A program made the position numbers and the translations under genes. A stretch of 64,000 nucleotides of DNA from Oasisia sp. SBJ-2009 (Eukaryota; Annelida; Polychaeta; Sabellida; Siboglinidae), in the NCBI GenBank assembly GCA_964017155.1, contig OZ024866.1:27847105-27911104 (forward strand). The letters are read 5' to 3'. The notes under the pieces were generated by a model. That model did not search any database, was not told the DNA's origin, and worked only from the letters and a program-made list of their open reading frames with translations. Of this stretch, positions 1-15,000 are shown piece by piece; within the stretch, counting starts at the first letter, position 1; every line of letters begins with the position of its first letter.

Positions 1-3000
1 CGCTTCGTCCAGCTTCACTGACCGTTTCTGCTGGTCATCCTGGGCACTGGTCAGTCTGTTGTCCACCTTCCCCGCTGCCTCGGCCACCTCCGCGTGAATT
101 CCCTGCACCTGTCAGTGAAAATATCTCACATTAGAAACTACAAGGTAAACTTGTCTAGAGCAAATTTGCAGGTACGGAGGTCAAGTTGGGGAATTCTGAT
201 GGGCTGGTTTTGAAAGTCTCATGGGAACTGTAATTAATATTTTTAATTTTTTTTATTTATTCTAACAATTAGTGCATTAAGTTTTGTGATAAGTAGCATT
301 GCTGAAAAAGAATTAGTAGTTTGTTAGCAGTCATCTGGACGAGATTTATATTGAAGTCCTATCTGGGGGACAACTGAAGACTTCTACCTGGAGGTTTTAA
401 GAGTCCTATATGCAGGAGCATTACACTAGAGGACCTTTATATTGATGTCCTACCCGGAGGACCTTTATATTGATGTCCTACCCGGAGGCCCATTATATCA
501 ATATCCTATCCGGAGGACCATTATATCGATATCCTTTCCGGAGGACCATTACATTGATGTCCTGTCCAGAAGACGATAATATTGATGTCCTACCTGGAGG
601 ACCATTACATCTATGTCCTACCTGAATGACCATTACATTGATGTCCTACCTGGAGGACCATTACATCTATGTCCTACCTGGAGGACCATTACATTGATGT
701 CCTACCTGGAGGACCATTACATCTATGTCCTACCTGGAGGACCATTACATTGATGTCCTACCTGGAGGACCATTACATTGATGTCCTACCTGGAGGACCA
801 TTACATTGATGTCCTACCTGGAGGACCATTACATCTATGTCCTACCTGGAGGACCATTACATTGATGTCCTACCTGGAGGACCATTACATTGATGTCCTA
901 CCTGGAGGACCATTACATCTATGTCCTACCTGGAGGACCATTACATTGATGTCCTACCTGGAGGACCATTACATTGATGTCCTACCTGGAGGACCATTAC
1001 ATTGATGTCCTACCTGGAGGACCATTACATTGATGTCCTACCTGGAGGACCATTACATCTATGTCCTACCTGGAGGACCATTACATTGATGTCCTACCTG
1101 GAGGACCATTACATTGATGTCCTACCTGGAGGACCATTACATTGATGTCCTACCTGGAGGACCATTACATTGATGTCCTACCTGGAGGACCATTACATTG
1201 ATGTCCTACCTGGAGGACCATTACATTGATGTCCTACCTGGAGGACCATTACATTGATGTCCTACCTGGAGGACCATTACATCTATGTCCTACCTGGAGG
1301 ACCATTACATCTATGTCCTACCTGAAGGACCATTACATTGATGTCCTACCTGGAGGACCATTACATCTATGTCCTACCTGGAGGACCATTACATCGATGT
1401 CCTACCTGGAGGACCATTATATTGAGAAGGTCCTTGAGTTTCTTCTCCTCGATCATCTGCTGTTTCTGTTGCTTCATGTGTTCCTTGAGGATCTTCTTGA
1501 CGTCTTTCTCCACGGCCTTCTTTGCTTTCTCCTGCGCTCGCAGCTCCTCCTGGTGTTTGCGTTCAACATCAGCCAACTCCTGTAGTGAGAAAGTTTAACT
1601 GTACTTTCTGCGGGCGTGGTAAGTGGGTAAGAAGATCTAGCAAAACCTTAATTCCATTACATAGCACATGTAACAGAACCGTAATTTAAGTCATGTACTT
1701 TATGAAATATATATATATATTCACATGTGTAATCAGATTCTAGTTATCGTTGGTGTTGGTGTTACCATATGTCTGCAACATTATGTGTACACTTATTACT
1801 TAACATTACTGTTGTGAAATTTAGCAACATACTAAATTATTATTACATTGTTTATATAACTATTGCTGAGTTGACAGTGGCCAGTGTTTTCTTAAAGTAT
1901 TTGTCCTATTGCATCAACTGTCTCTCAATTGATTGGCTAAAATGGCTCCGTTGTCAGTCGGGAATCGTGTATTATATCATGAAGTTTTATTATTGCTGAT
2001 TATGTTTGTTTTATGCAATTCCGAAAATAAATTATCTATCTATCTTTCTGTCTATCTAGATCTTGATAATCCCAGCCTTCCCCCAGAAACTATAGTTTAT
2101 GCTTCATAGGTAAGTTATGACGTATGTAAAAATGTAAAGAAACATCCCCTATGCCAACACATTCTCAACTGGTTCTTTTAGCAAATACATAACCAACTCC
2201 TGGTAACCCATTGAGGAGAATCTCACCTCAAACTGTTCGGCAGAACTGGTAAAGAACATGGTTTTAGATTCGACAGTGTTCAACGCTGCAGACTTAATTA
2301 CAACAAGCAGGCATAAAATACAAGCCAAAACTTAAATCACGTTTAAAACTTAGTTGTAAATAATAAAGTGTCTTGTCCTACATTTTTTCTTATCACCTAA
2401 ATAGTAACACTGTAATGTGAATGCATGTTTCAGCTGTGTTGTTTTTGGCAGCAAATGCGTATACATACTAACCCTTTCTTTTTCTCGCAACTGTTTCTCC
2501 AGGTCAGATCTGTCCACGCTGACACCTCCAGCCACCTATTGGCACACATCAAAACATTTACTGAACAATTCTAAAATAACACATGCTACAATTAGTGTGT
2601 TAAATTTGCAGACATGCCTGTCAGTGTCTTTATTAATGTTGTCAACAAATTGGTTGTCTTACTGCACAAGCACATTCATGGTTTTAGAAAATGGGCACTT
2701 GCCATGGAAAGTGGTATGATAAAATGTTTGTGCAACTGTACAAATATTGTGGACTGACTGATCAAAATCACACTAAATAATAATAATAGTAATAATGACT
2801 TCCTAAGTGCCAACATCCTTGAAGATCAAGCTCAGTGGTGCGACCAAAGCAAGGGATTAAGCAACCTCATAATCGTATAACAATGCTTGGAAAAACTAAG
2901 GAGGATAGACAGCAATAAAGATTTGTTTCATTTTTTATGATTACCCTTTAAAAAAAATTATTGTTATTTTTTTACATATTTATATTTACTACTTATTTAC

Positions 3001-6000
3001 AGAATTTTTTATGTTTGTACTTTGTAAAATGTATTAGTTTGACATATTTATATTTACTACTTATTTACATTTTATTGTTTTACTTTAAAAATGTTTTTAC
3101 ATATTTATATTTACTACTCATTTACATTATTATTTTTTGTTTTAGTAAAATGTATCATTTTTACATATTTATTACTTATTTAGACTTTTACACGTATTTG
3201 CCAGTCTCAATGTGTGGGTGTTACATGGACCAAGAGAAGCCACCCACCAACACGGCCCCACCAGGCGAGGCAGTCCGTTCGTGTGTCTCCAGCTGCACTA
3301 CTTCGTTCTTGGCCGCGGAGAGCTGCGACTGCAACTCGTCTCTCTGTTCGCTCATGTCTGACCGCTCCGTCTCCATGGCAACGAGTTGTTTACGCAGATT
3401 CTCCAGCTCCGTCTGAGTTCGCTCCAACTCGGCCGTCACCGCCGGGTCAGGCACCTTGACCTGTCGCAAACAAAATAATATATATATATATTATTATATC
3501 TATTAATTTGTTTCACTTTTTTATTTTATTTAAGTTATTTCTTTTACAAGTTTGCTATCTTAGCCTCACTTAATTTATTTATATTTAAAAAAAATAATAA
3601 TAGTCACAATTATATAACTAATTTTAACTGTACTTGCACACACACAACTTGTATTGCTTATAGATGACCATGCAGTATGTACACACTACTGGACAGAGTA
3701 ATTTTTTTCTGTGTAGCGTAGAAATAATAAAATTCTTCATTATTATTATTGTTATTAAAATGAACATCTATGGGAAGCATTCAGCCATGTTGAAATCATC
3801 ACCAATTGCCAAAGCTACAGAATGGCAGCTTTTTCAACCCAGTCCCATCATCTGACCACTGCGCCAACGACACAAGCAGGGAACAGATCTTGGCTCTTAA
3901 TTTTGCTCCTACCTCCACAACCTTGACCTCTGGTTCTTTGATGGGAACAGGGAGCATCTTGGGTGCGGGGGGAGCCTCACCCCTTTTCAGGGTCTCTAGG
4001 GTTTCAATCTGGGCATCAAGTCCTGTCATCATGGTGCTTACTTCCTCCCTCTGAGTGTACATCTCCTGCACCGAGTCACCCCTACAACAACCAGGTGTAC
4101 ATCTCTTGCACTGAGTCACCCCTACAACAACAAGGTGTACATCTCCTGCACCGAGTCACCCCTACAACAACCACGTGTACATCTCTTGCACTGAGTCACC
4201 CCTACAACAACAAGGTGTACATCTCCTGCACCGAGTCACCCCTACAACAACCACGTGTACATCTCTTGCACTGAGTCACCCCTACAACAACCACGTGTAC
4301 ATCTCCTGCACCGAGTCACCCCTACAACAACCACGTGTACATTTCCTGCACTGAGTCACCCCTACAACAACCACGTGTACATCTCCTGCACCGAGTCACC
4401 CCTACAACAACCACGTGTACATTTCCTGCACCGAGTCACCCCTACAACAACCACGTGTACATCTCCTGCACCGAGTCACCCCTACAACAACCACGTGTAC
4501 ATCTCCTGCACCGAGTCACCCCTACAACAACCATGGGTACATTTCCTGCACTGAGTCACCCCTACAACAACCACATGTACATCTCTTGCACTGAGTCACC
4601 CCTACAACAACAAGGTGTACATTTCCTGCACCGAGTCACCCCTACAACATCCACGTGTACATCTCCTGCACTGAGTCACCCCTACAACAACCACATGTAC
4701 ATCTCTTGCACTGAGTCACCCCTACAACAACCACATGTACATCTCTTGCACTGAGTCACCCCTACAACAACCACATGTACATCTCTTGCACTGAGTCACC
4801 CCTACAACAACCACATGTACATCTCTTGCACTGAGTCACCCCTACAACAACCACATGTACATCTCTTGCACCGAGTCACCCCTACAACAACCATGTGTAC
4901 ATCTCCTGCACTGCGTCACCCCTACACAACCAGGTGTACATCTCCTGCACTGGGTCACCCCTACAACAACCATGTGTACATCTCCTGCACCGAATCACCC
5001 CTACAGCAACCAGGTGTACATCTCCTGCACTGCGTCACCCCTACAACAACCACGTGTACATCTCCTGCACTGGGTCACCTCTACAACAACCACGTGTACA
5101 TCTCCTGCACCGAGTCACCCCTACAACAACCACGCGTACATCTCCTGCACTGAGTCACCCCTACAACAACAACGCGTACATCTCCTGCACCGAGTCACCC
5201 CTACAACAACCAGGTGTGTACGATATCTTACATCAGGTCACATCTATATATTTTATAATAATCTAATAATAGTTTTTGTACTTCAATGATAGTAAATTTT
5301 GCAGCCACTTTTGATGGTACACAGTCATTACATCTACTGCCACAAGGCATCAATATTTTGATTTATTATTACACATATAACGGACCCATCCACACGCCTG
5401 TGTCATGATCAAAATTATGCCTAGCTGATAATGTCAAGTTTTGCCTGTCACACCACCAATGTCAATAATGGTTATAAGTGTGAATTAGATTACACCAGTG
5501 ACGCAATACCCCCATGATCAAATATTTATGTGTACAGTTGCCACTTTGAAAACTTTGTCTTATGTTTGTTTTTGTCACTGAGGCAAAATTGTCTGGGGTC
5601 ATAACTTCAACAACATACACAATGTCCAAACACTGCACAAGTTTGTCATCCATCTCTTTATGACTCGTGGTTGCTAAGCAACAGGTCACATGATGGATAG
5701 GTCAATTTTCAGGACCAGAAACACTCATCAGCTTATCCACACATACTTGTCAGCCTCTGTGGGGGGTCGTCCATTCTCCTTCTCAAACTTCTTCTCCCAC
5801 GTTTGAATGTCAGCCTCCACCTTTGTCTTCATCTCGGCCATCATCATCTTGTCTTCATTGACCTTTTCCAAACTCTCCTACAGCACCAAGCAGAGGTTTT
5901 CACAACTTCACAAACCACTGCAAAGGACAACCATGAATCAGTCTCTGATGTTAAATTGTTGGAGTCTGTTTATCCAGTCTCAGTTAGCCAGTATAGTACT

Positions 6001-9000
6001 TTGAAACAGGAGTTCTGCTGTATTTAAAAAAACCTTACTCTGACATATTATTACTGCTGTTTAATTAAGAAACGTCAAATGGACATCTTCCTCTATACGT
6101 AAACAAATTAAAAATAATCATTATCAATGCCAAGTGTTTCATGCATCATATGAACATGTACAAAATTATTAAAAATAAATTCATTATGTAAAATTGACAC
6201 AACCTGCACGAATGCAGCCATTTTGAATTCAGGAAACTTACACCCTGCTTAGACAAACTGCCACCCTGTTTACAACCTAAATATTCAAAACCCAGTATTT
6301 TGATTTTAACAAACATTCTGCCCGGAACTAACAATGTCCTACACAGCAACTTCTCACTTCCTGGTCTGGTCCATTTCACAAGTTACGTTTTAAAGAATAA
6401 TAACACTGATGGCACGCGCGAGTCTATAGTTGTTACACTTACGTCAACTTTCTTGCGGTCCGTGTCAGAGGAAGCCGCGGCTACAGCCCCGAGGGCTGTG
6501 AACTGGGCCAGGAGGAGGGCGTACTGTGACCTCAAGGTCGCTGCCTCTGAGGCCTGCCCCAGCAGGACGTTGTACTGGGCCTCTCGCACGTCTCTGGCCT
6601 GGAAACAGGAGCCACTGGTCTCTCACTCTCATCACCCTGAGGTAGTGTATGTAATTACCTCGCAAGAAATTACGTAGGCAATCTGGATATAACAACCTCA
6701 TCCTGCAGTTTTCTTCAGCAGACTGAATTTATGTAACTGATTAACAAACTGAAGTATTGTAACTGATTAACAGACTGAAGTAATGTAACTGATTAACAAA
6801 CTGAAGTAATGTAACTGATTAACAGACTGAAGTAATGTAACTGATTAACAAACTGAAGTAATGTAACTGATTAACAAACTGAAGTTATGTAACTGATTAA
6901 CAGACTGAAGTTATGTAACTGATTAACAAACTGAAGTAATGTAACTGATTAACAAACTGAAGTTATGTAACTGATTAACAGACTGAAGTTATGTAACTGA
7001 TTAACAAACTGAAGTTATGTAACTGATTAACAAACTGAAGTTATGTAACTGATTAACAAACTGAAGTTATGTAACTGATTAACAAACTGAAGTTATGTAA
7101 CTGATTAACAAACTGAAGTTATGTAACTGATTAACAAACTGAAGTTATGTAACTGATTAACAAACTGAAGTTATGTAACTGATTAACAGACTGAAGTAAT
7201 GTAACTGATTAACAAACTGAAGTTATGTAACTGATTAACAGACTGAAGTTATGTAACTGATTAACAAACTGAAGTTATGTAACTGATTAACAAACTGAAG
7301 TTATGTAACTGATTAACAGACTGAACTTACACAACTGATTAAAAGATTGAAGTTACAAAAGTTGTATGTATGGCCACACCTGTCCTACCTGTATGACCAC
7401 ACCTGTCCTACCTGTATGGCCACACCTGTCCTACCTGTATGACAACACCTGTCCTACCTGTATGGCCACACCTGTCCTACATGTATGACCACACCTGTCC
7501 TACCTGTATGGCCACACCTGTCCTACCTGTATGACCACACCTGTCCTACCTGTATGACAACACCTGTCCTACCTGTATGGCCACACCTGTCCTACCTGTA
7601 TGACCACACCTGTCCTACCTGTATGGTCACACCTGTCCTACCAGTATGACCACACCTGTCCTACCAGTATGGTCACACCTGTCCTACCTGTATGACCACA
7701 CCTGTCCTACCTGTATGGTCACACCTGTCCTACCTGTATGACCACACCTGTCCTACCTGTATGGCCTCGTTGAGCTGTGTCTGCAGACTCTGTCTCTCCG
7801 CCTGCAGCCTATGTCTCTCCTCATCCAGAGCCTCTTGCTCCCTCTGTCTCTCCATCCTCTCCTCCCTCATGTGGTTCCGCTCCGTCGTCATCTGCGTCCT
7901 CTCCTCCTCCATCCTCTCCCCGTCTCCCGGGGCAATGACGGGAACAATGAGAGCGGGTGGGGTTGACGTCAAAGGCTGCTCCTTCACTGACACTGCAGAC
8001 AGGTGACACTTGTGTAACGAGACATGTCACTTGATGTAGAATAGAATAGAATATAACACAACATAGCACAACAGTATACAATAGTATATCATATAATGCC
8101 ATATAATACAATAGAATACAATAGAACACAATAGTATATAATACAATAGACTAAAATAGAATATAATAGAGTGCAATATAATACAACAGAACTCAATATG
8201 TAGTAGTGTAAATGAGTGCCTAGGACTGTGTAAGTCTGTGTTAGTCAGGTTCAGACCTGTTGACTGCTACATTTGCTGAATTGACCTAGGTATTTTTGTG
8301 TTTTACTTTTTACTTACTTTGGGTTTGTTTCCTCCAGTGAACAACCACTGTGTGGCGATCTTCATAACAATTCAGACACTTTGTTAGGAGGTGAGGGCAT
8401 GAGGGTGAAGAGTCTTACGGTGGAGGTGTACAATGGTGTGAGGGTGGAGGGAATGATGGTGTGAGGGTGTGTATTTTGTGAGGGTATGAAGGTGGATGAA
8501 GTGAGTGAGGGTGGAGAGTGTGAGGATGCGAGGTGGACATGTACCTGTGTCCTCGTGCTTAGGGCCCTCAGTAACAAGGGCGGCTGCCAACACCCCTCTC
8601 GGTTCTTGCTTCATCTCTTCAATTTCTTTCTGTAACTTCTCGACTGCTTCTTTCTCTGCCTGTCAGTGTCAAAAAGATATCGTAATTGTCTGGCCAGTGT
8701 TGAAATTGCAACAATTAATGTTTTACTTGATTGAAAAGCTGAAACGCTGCAAGGCAAAACACCTTTAAAACTTTAATTTAAGCACTGCACATGCACGCAC
8801 ACACACACACACACACACTCACATACACACTCACACACACACTCACGCACATACACACACTCACACACACACTCACACACACACACTCACGCACATACAC
8901 ACACACTCACATACACATACACACACTCACACACTCACACTCACGCACATACACACACACTCACACACACACACTCACACACACACACACACACTCACGC

Positions 9001-12000
9001 ACATACACACACACACACTCACACACACACACTCACACACACACACTCACGCACATACACTCACATACACACACTCACGCACATACACACATACATACAC
9101 ACGCACGCACGCGCACGCATGCACGCACGCACACACACACACAGTTTCCGGCTTCTGTGATACAGTCAAAATGCACACAAGGCAATATAATTATCAATAA
9201 ATATATAAAGATCAAGTCAATTGAAAACCCTCATTATTAAAACACTACCTATGTATGGAATATTGCCTTTGATAACATAAGGTAGCCAGTATGTTTAATG
9301 AATGGAAATAATTGAATACAAAAATATTAAACTCTTGTACATTATATTTCTAATTACTTTCATTATTGTAATCTTGCCTTATTTTCCTCTTGTAACAGGA
9401 AATTCAGCCTGTCTTTTTCTTGCAATTCATCTTCCAATTTCTTGCAGGCTGGATAAAAAAAAATGAGTCATAATATGTCATTCATCTTAACAATTTTTAA
9501 ATTGTAAATTGTAACAATTTTGAATTTTAACACACACACACACACACACAAACGCATACATACATACATACATACATACATACTTTCTTTTATCAGATGC
9601 CTTTTGCAAGCTGTACGCAGCTATGATTGTAGTGACATAACAGTACGTATAATCACATCTCTTCTCTGTGTAGCTGAATACAATTGCAACTGAATATGTG
9701 CAAACGTGTGCAATTTCATAGTTATGTTTTTGCACTCATAACAAATGCCAAAATTGCGGCCAGTAATATCTTAATCAGTTGTAGTTCTTCTTGTGGTGGC
9801 TCTGCATTATGTCATAGCCATGTACATGGCTACAGCACTATTAGTAGATGATATTGATCACAGAGGCAGAACTGCAGACATATGCAATAAAGATACAGGT
9901 GTCTACCTCGAGAAAACACACTTCAACTTGTCACATGACGTATGTTTTGTGTAGACACATTTCCTATTATTTTACTCATTTCACCTGAATATTATCCATT
10001 TTAATTCTTTAATTGTAATACATTTTATGGCTTGTACATTTTTATGTCTTGTTACTTTACACTTGTTTGTCAGAAAATAGCTCAGATGAGCTAATGTTAT
10101 GCTATGCACATAAATGCCTCTTATATCTCGTGTTTGCATAAATGGATTAATTGAGTCGATACGTTGCATAATGGAATTTATGTAATTGCCATTAAGATCT
10201 TAGTCTGTGGCCTGTGCACATACCTTCCTGGTGGGTCTTGCTGTTCGTGTTTAACGAAAGTGTGAGCTGTTTGACAGCTTCTTCCTGCAAAGTTATACAA
10301 ATCAATGACATTGGTAACAGACTAAATGCACCATTCATAAACACCAGCTGCGCAACATTTGATACATGTAAACTTCAGCCTTTTATTAGCCAATGAAGAA
10401 ATATATAGTTTAAAGCAATAATAGAGTTTCTAGAAATAACTTGGTTATAATAATTAATAATGTTAAATATGCTAAACATAATGATAAATTATATTAGAAA
10501 TGTGTTTGTAATTCTAATCTGCTTGGCTGCAGATACTGATAATTTTATCTGACAATGACATATACGGCAATCTCCATAGTTAAGAAATGAAGGCAGAAAA
10601 AGGTTGAGTTAAGATAACTCAGGTCCCAATGTTTATTTACCTTCTGTTTCTCAAGTCTGTCAAATTCAACCTTGTTCTGAATAAGAAGAGCTTTCTTCTC
10701 ATTCAGCAGCTGCTTGTTTCTCACACTCAAACTCTGTAATACAGACACACTCTTGATAACGACCACACAAACAATGGCATGTATTTACATTACTAACTTA
10801 GGCTTACCGCATTAAAAACAACACCATCAAACAACATGACTGATGAATCTGTAGAACATTCTTATAAATATATCAAATAATGTTCAGTAGACAAAGTGTC
10901 TTGCAGAATGACAAGTTTTGTTGCGAAACATGCATGGCTTCTAGTTTCATAATAACACACTAGGTCGCAGCACCTAGTTTCTACTCAGATCAATGTTTTG
11001 TATGTCAATGGTGATGATAAGAATGACTTTGCCAATTTCATGACCACTCAGTGCTATCAATGTTTGTATATAGAATACTTGGCAATAAGCTTGTTTGTAC
11101 AGCTTTATTACTCATTTTTAATGCGTTTTTTAGAGATTTATTTACATATGGAAGAGAATCCATGTCATTTAGTGGACCTGTTGAATGACTTTGAGCACTT
11201 AGAACTGAATGAATGTGAATGCTCTGCACTATTAATGTCTATACATAGAAGACTTGGAAATAATGTTATAATAATTTTCTATTGAGTTTAATTTACTGAT
11301 GGAAAAGAACCAAATTACCAGCTGTACAGACAACCCTAGACGACGGGAAAAGAGAGAAGAAATTCCCACCTTGAGTGCGTTGTCCCAGTACTGTTGCTTC
11401 TGACAGAGCTCCACCTGGTGGACATCAATGACGTGTCTAAACGTCTGCACCTTCTCCTTGTACGTCTTACGCAGTCCCACCACAAACACTGTGAACTGTT
11501 TCTGTACACAACACACACAATAGAATGCATTGAAGAAAATCCGGTACAGTGACATGACATGACCATTTCTTATGAACAATGGTCATGTCAGCGAGATAAA
11601 AAGTGGCACAGAAACCTTTCATTGCACAAAGAGTTCACTCTATTGAATTGAAATTTATTTGAACAACAACTACTACTACTAGTACATTATACATACAATA
11701 CAAATTGTTGAAAAAAATTACCACTGTTAAGATCCATAAATGCATGCAGTTTCCTGGACAAGCCTTCTTGGCCACACACATCCAACTTCAGTGATACAAA
11801 ATATATGCACTATCTCAGAATGCTTGTGAAATCCTTAGATAGGATAACTAAAATACATCAATAAATATGCGATACATTGCGGCTGCTGTAATTCTTGATT
11901 TTTTACTGCCGTACTTAACATGACCTAATAACCTACTTAATATGACACAAAAACTTGCTTATATGACCCATCGACATACTTAACTACAATTCCATGATCC

Positions 12001-15000
12001 ACGTGGGATGATCTAGTGTGTTATCCAATGTGACCAGCTGACCTACTTAACAAGACCCACTGACCTACTTAATGTAACCCACTGACCTACTTAATGTCAC
12101 CCACTGACCTACTTAATGTATCACACTGACCTACTTAATGTCACCCACTGACCTACTTAATGTCACCCACTGCCCTACTTAATGTAACCCACTGACCTAC
12201 TTAATGTCACCCACTGCCCTACTTAATGTCACCCACTGCCCTACTTAATGTCACCCACTGACCTACTTAATGTAACCCACTTAATGTCACCCACTGACCT
12301 ACTTAATGTCACCCACTGACCTACTTAATGTAACCCACTGACCTACTTAATGTAACCCACTGACCTACTTAATGTCACCCACTGCCCTACTTAATGTAAC
12401 CCACTGACCTACTTAATGTCACCCACTGCCCTACTTAATGTCACCCACTGCCCTACTTAATGTCACCCACTGACCTACTTAATGTAACCCACTGCCCTAC
12501 TTAATGTCACCCACTGCCCTACTTAATGTCACCCACTGCCCTACTTAATGTCACCCACTGCCCTACTTAATGTCACCCACTGCCCTACTTAATGTCACCC
12601 ACTGACCTACTTAATGTAACCCACTGCCCTACTTAATGTAACCCACTGCCCTACTTAATGTAACCCACTGCCCTACTTAATGTAACCCACTGACCTACTT
12701 AATGTAACCCACTGACCTACTTAATGTAAACCCACTGACCTACTTAATGTAACCCACTGACCTACTTAATGTAACCCACTGACCTACTTAATGTAACCCA
12801 CTGACCTACTTAATGTAACCCACTGACCTACTTAATGTAACCCACTGACCTACTTAATGTCACCCCACTGACCTACTTAATGTAACCCACTGACCTGAGT
12901 CTCTTCCTCAATGTCTCCGTAGTTCTTCTCGATGTCATTCACAATGATGATGTGTTTTGTCTTCATTCTCTTCATGTCTTCGGTGATGCGTGCGATGCGG
13001 TCGCGCGCGAACAGGTACGGCACGTACGCATGCTGCATCTCTGCCAGAGCCTCCGCATCCAACGTATTTGCAAGGTTTTCCACATCTGCACACAACAGTT
13101 TTGTATCAAAGCTACTGTAACGATAGCAGGTATTCGGACACGTAAAACTAAATAATCAACTGTGCAAATATTATATGTATACCTTTTGTCTTAGTCTTCA
13201 AGAATATACTGCTAAAAAGTGATATTTCATGACCTTGCAGTTTCTAACGACATTGTGAGCTAAAGTACTAAATAAGTTAATAAAATAAATATCACAAATA
13301 CATAAATACACAAAAAAGATTAATACAATTACTGGTACAATAAGTCACTGCCTGGCAATTTTTTACTGAGGACTAAAATGATAAATAAGTTAATAAAATT
13401 AATATAATAAATAGATACACAAATTAATTGTACCTTAAATTTCACTGTCTGAGTACACCGATTAATTGCTTCTCCTTAGTTTTACTTTTTTAGGTATGCT
13501 CAAATCATTAAACTCTCACGGTTGGCAAAGATGTCCAGAAAAAAACAAAATTTTAGATATTTATGGTGTTCAAGAATATATTCCCATATATACTCATACT
13601 GCCATTGTAGTATATCAATTATCAAAATTATACATTTCAGTGTGTAATTGTACCTGGTACTTGCACCATCTACCTCGTACCTGTCTGAGACCTGAGGGTG
13701 AGAACAGACTCGGGGCAAGTACCTGGTACTTGCACCATCTACCTCGTACCTGTCTGAGACCTGAGGGTGAGAACAGACTCGGGGCAAGTACCTGGTACTT
13801 GCACCATCTACCTCGTACCTGTCTGAGACCTGAGGGTGAGAACAGACTCGGGGCAAGTACCTGGTACTTGCACCATCTACCGCGTACCTGTCTGAGACCT
13901 GAGGGTCAGTGCAGACTCGGGACGCTGAACGTTTCCTTCCTTCGTCTCATCCACTGTCCACGCCTCTATCAAAACCAGCAGACACAACACTTATATACAA
14001 TGCTTTGCCAACATTATTTATATAATATAATTTTTTATTTAATACGTATTTGGTACATCTTAATTGCATTATGCAACAGATTATTTTATTTAAATATTTT
14101 ATCTACCTAGTAATTTAGTTATTCAGCATTTTAAAAGTAATATATTTACTTTTTTATTTAAAAAGTCATGACCCCCTAAGAAGATAAAATGTATATTTTA
14201 CAAGGTTATCGTGATTAAATAACGTTTCTTATTATTGTATTATTTTACAATCTATATTTTTGCTACTTTGTTCAAGCTGAAATAAACTGAGATTACACGA
14301 TCATTAACAAGATGAAATAAACTACAAACAAAGAATAAATAAAGTTGGAACGCGATATATGTCAATTATTACCACGTATTTATTGTTATATACTACATAA
14401 TTAATTAACAAACTTATCATCTAGCTACGTTTAATCAGTCACGTGCACTGGCTAGATCTGCAACAAGCTGTAGCACTTACAATTAATTTAACAGATACAA
14501 ATATGTAAAGTTTACACTACGTAAATGATCTTACATGTCTTGTGGCATCCTGGGACTGGATTTATTTTAGGTTACATCTTAGGTACATCCATAATTATTA
14601 GAACAGTTCGACGGTAATCTACAAACACACCAGATACAAATGAGTCATGTGACTTACCCTTAGACTGCAGGGAAGCCACACTGCCCTTGGTGGAGGGCCC
14701 AGGGAGAGGCTGGGCCTCCACTGGGGCTGGTCCCACCCCGTTCTTCCGGAAGATTTCAGGGGTACGACTGGCTGCACTCACAGGTCGTGACCCCGACTGA
14801 CCACCATGTGCCCCGGACCCTGCTGAGGGTGGACGCAGCCCACTGGACACAGGTCTGGAGGCAGGGGTTGGGTGGACAGCAGCTGAGGTTGGGCGAGGAG
14901 CAGCTGAGGTCGGGCAGGAAGCAGCTGAGGTCGGGCGAGGAGCAGCTGAGGTCGGGTGGGAAGCAGCTGAGGTCGGGCGGGAAGTAGCTGGGGCTGGGAG

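Noticed and set aside
778..1598. Long open frames across minisatellite A on both strands
   Set aside because: They arise from a stop-free 28-bp unit. Only the minus-strand part at 1406-1579 is exon.
390..5216. Regular spaced repeats considered as CRISPR arrays
   Set aside because: Units are directly adjacent without unique spacers, and the genome is eukaryotic.
3963..5289. Series of 100-144-residue frames rich in CTSPAPSHPYNN
   Set aside because: Translations of minisatellite B in several frames; no start context or family match.
5670..5682. X-box-like palindrome GTTGCTAAGCAAC in an intron, and a similar one at 63646
   Set aside because: Palindromes of this kind occur by chance at this window size; neither is near a promoter.
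8790..9240. 149-residue frame of His-Thr repeats
   Set aside because: Translation of the CA microsatellite.
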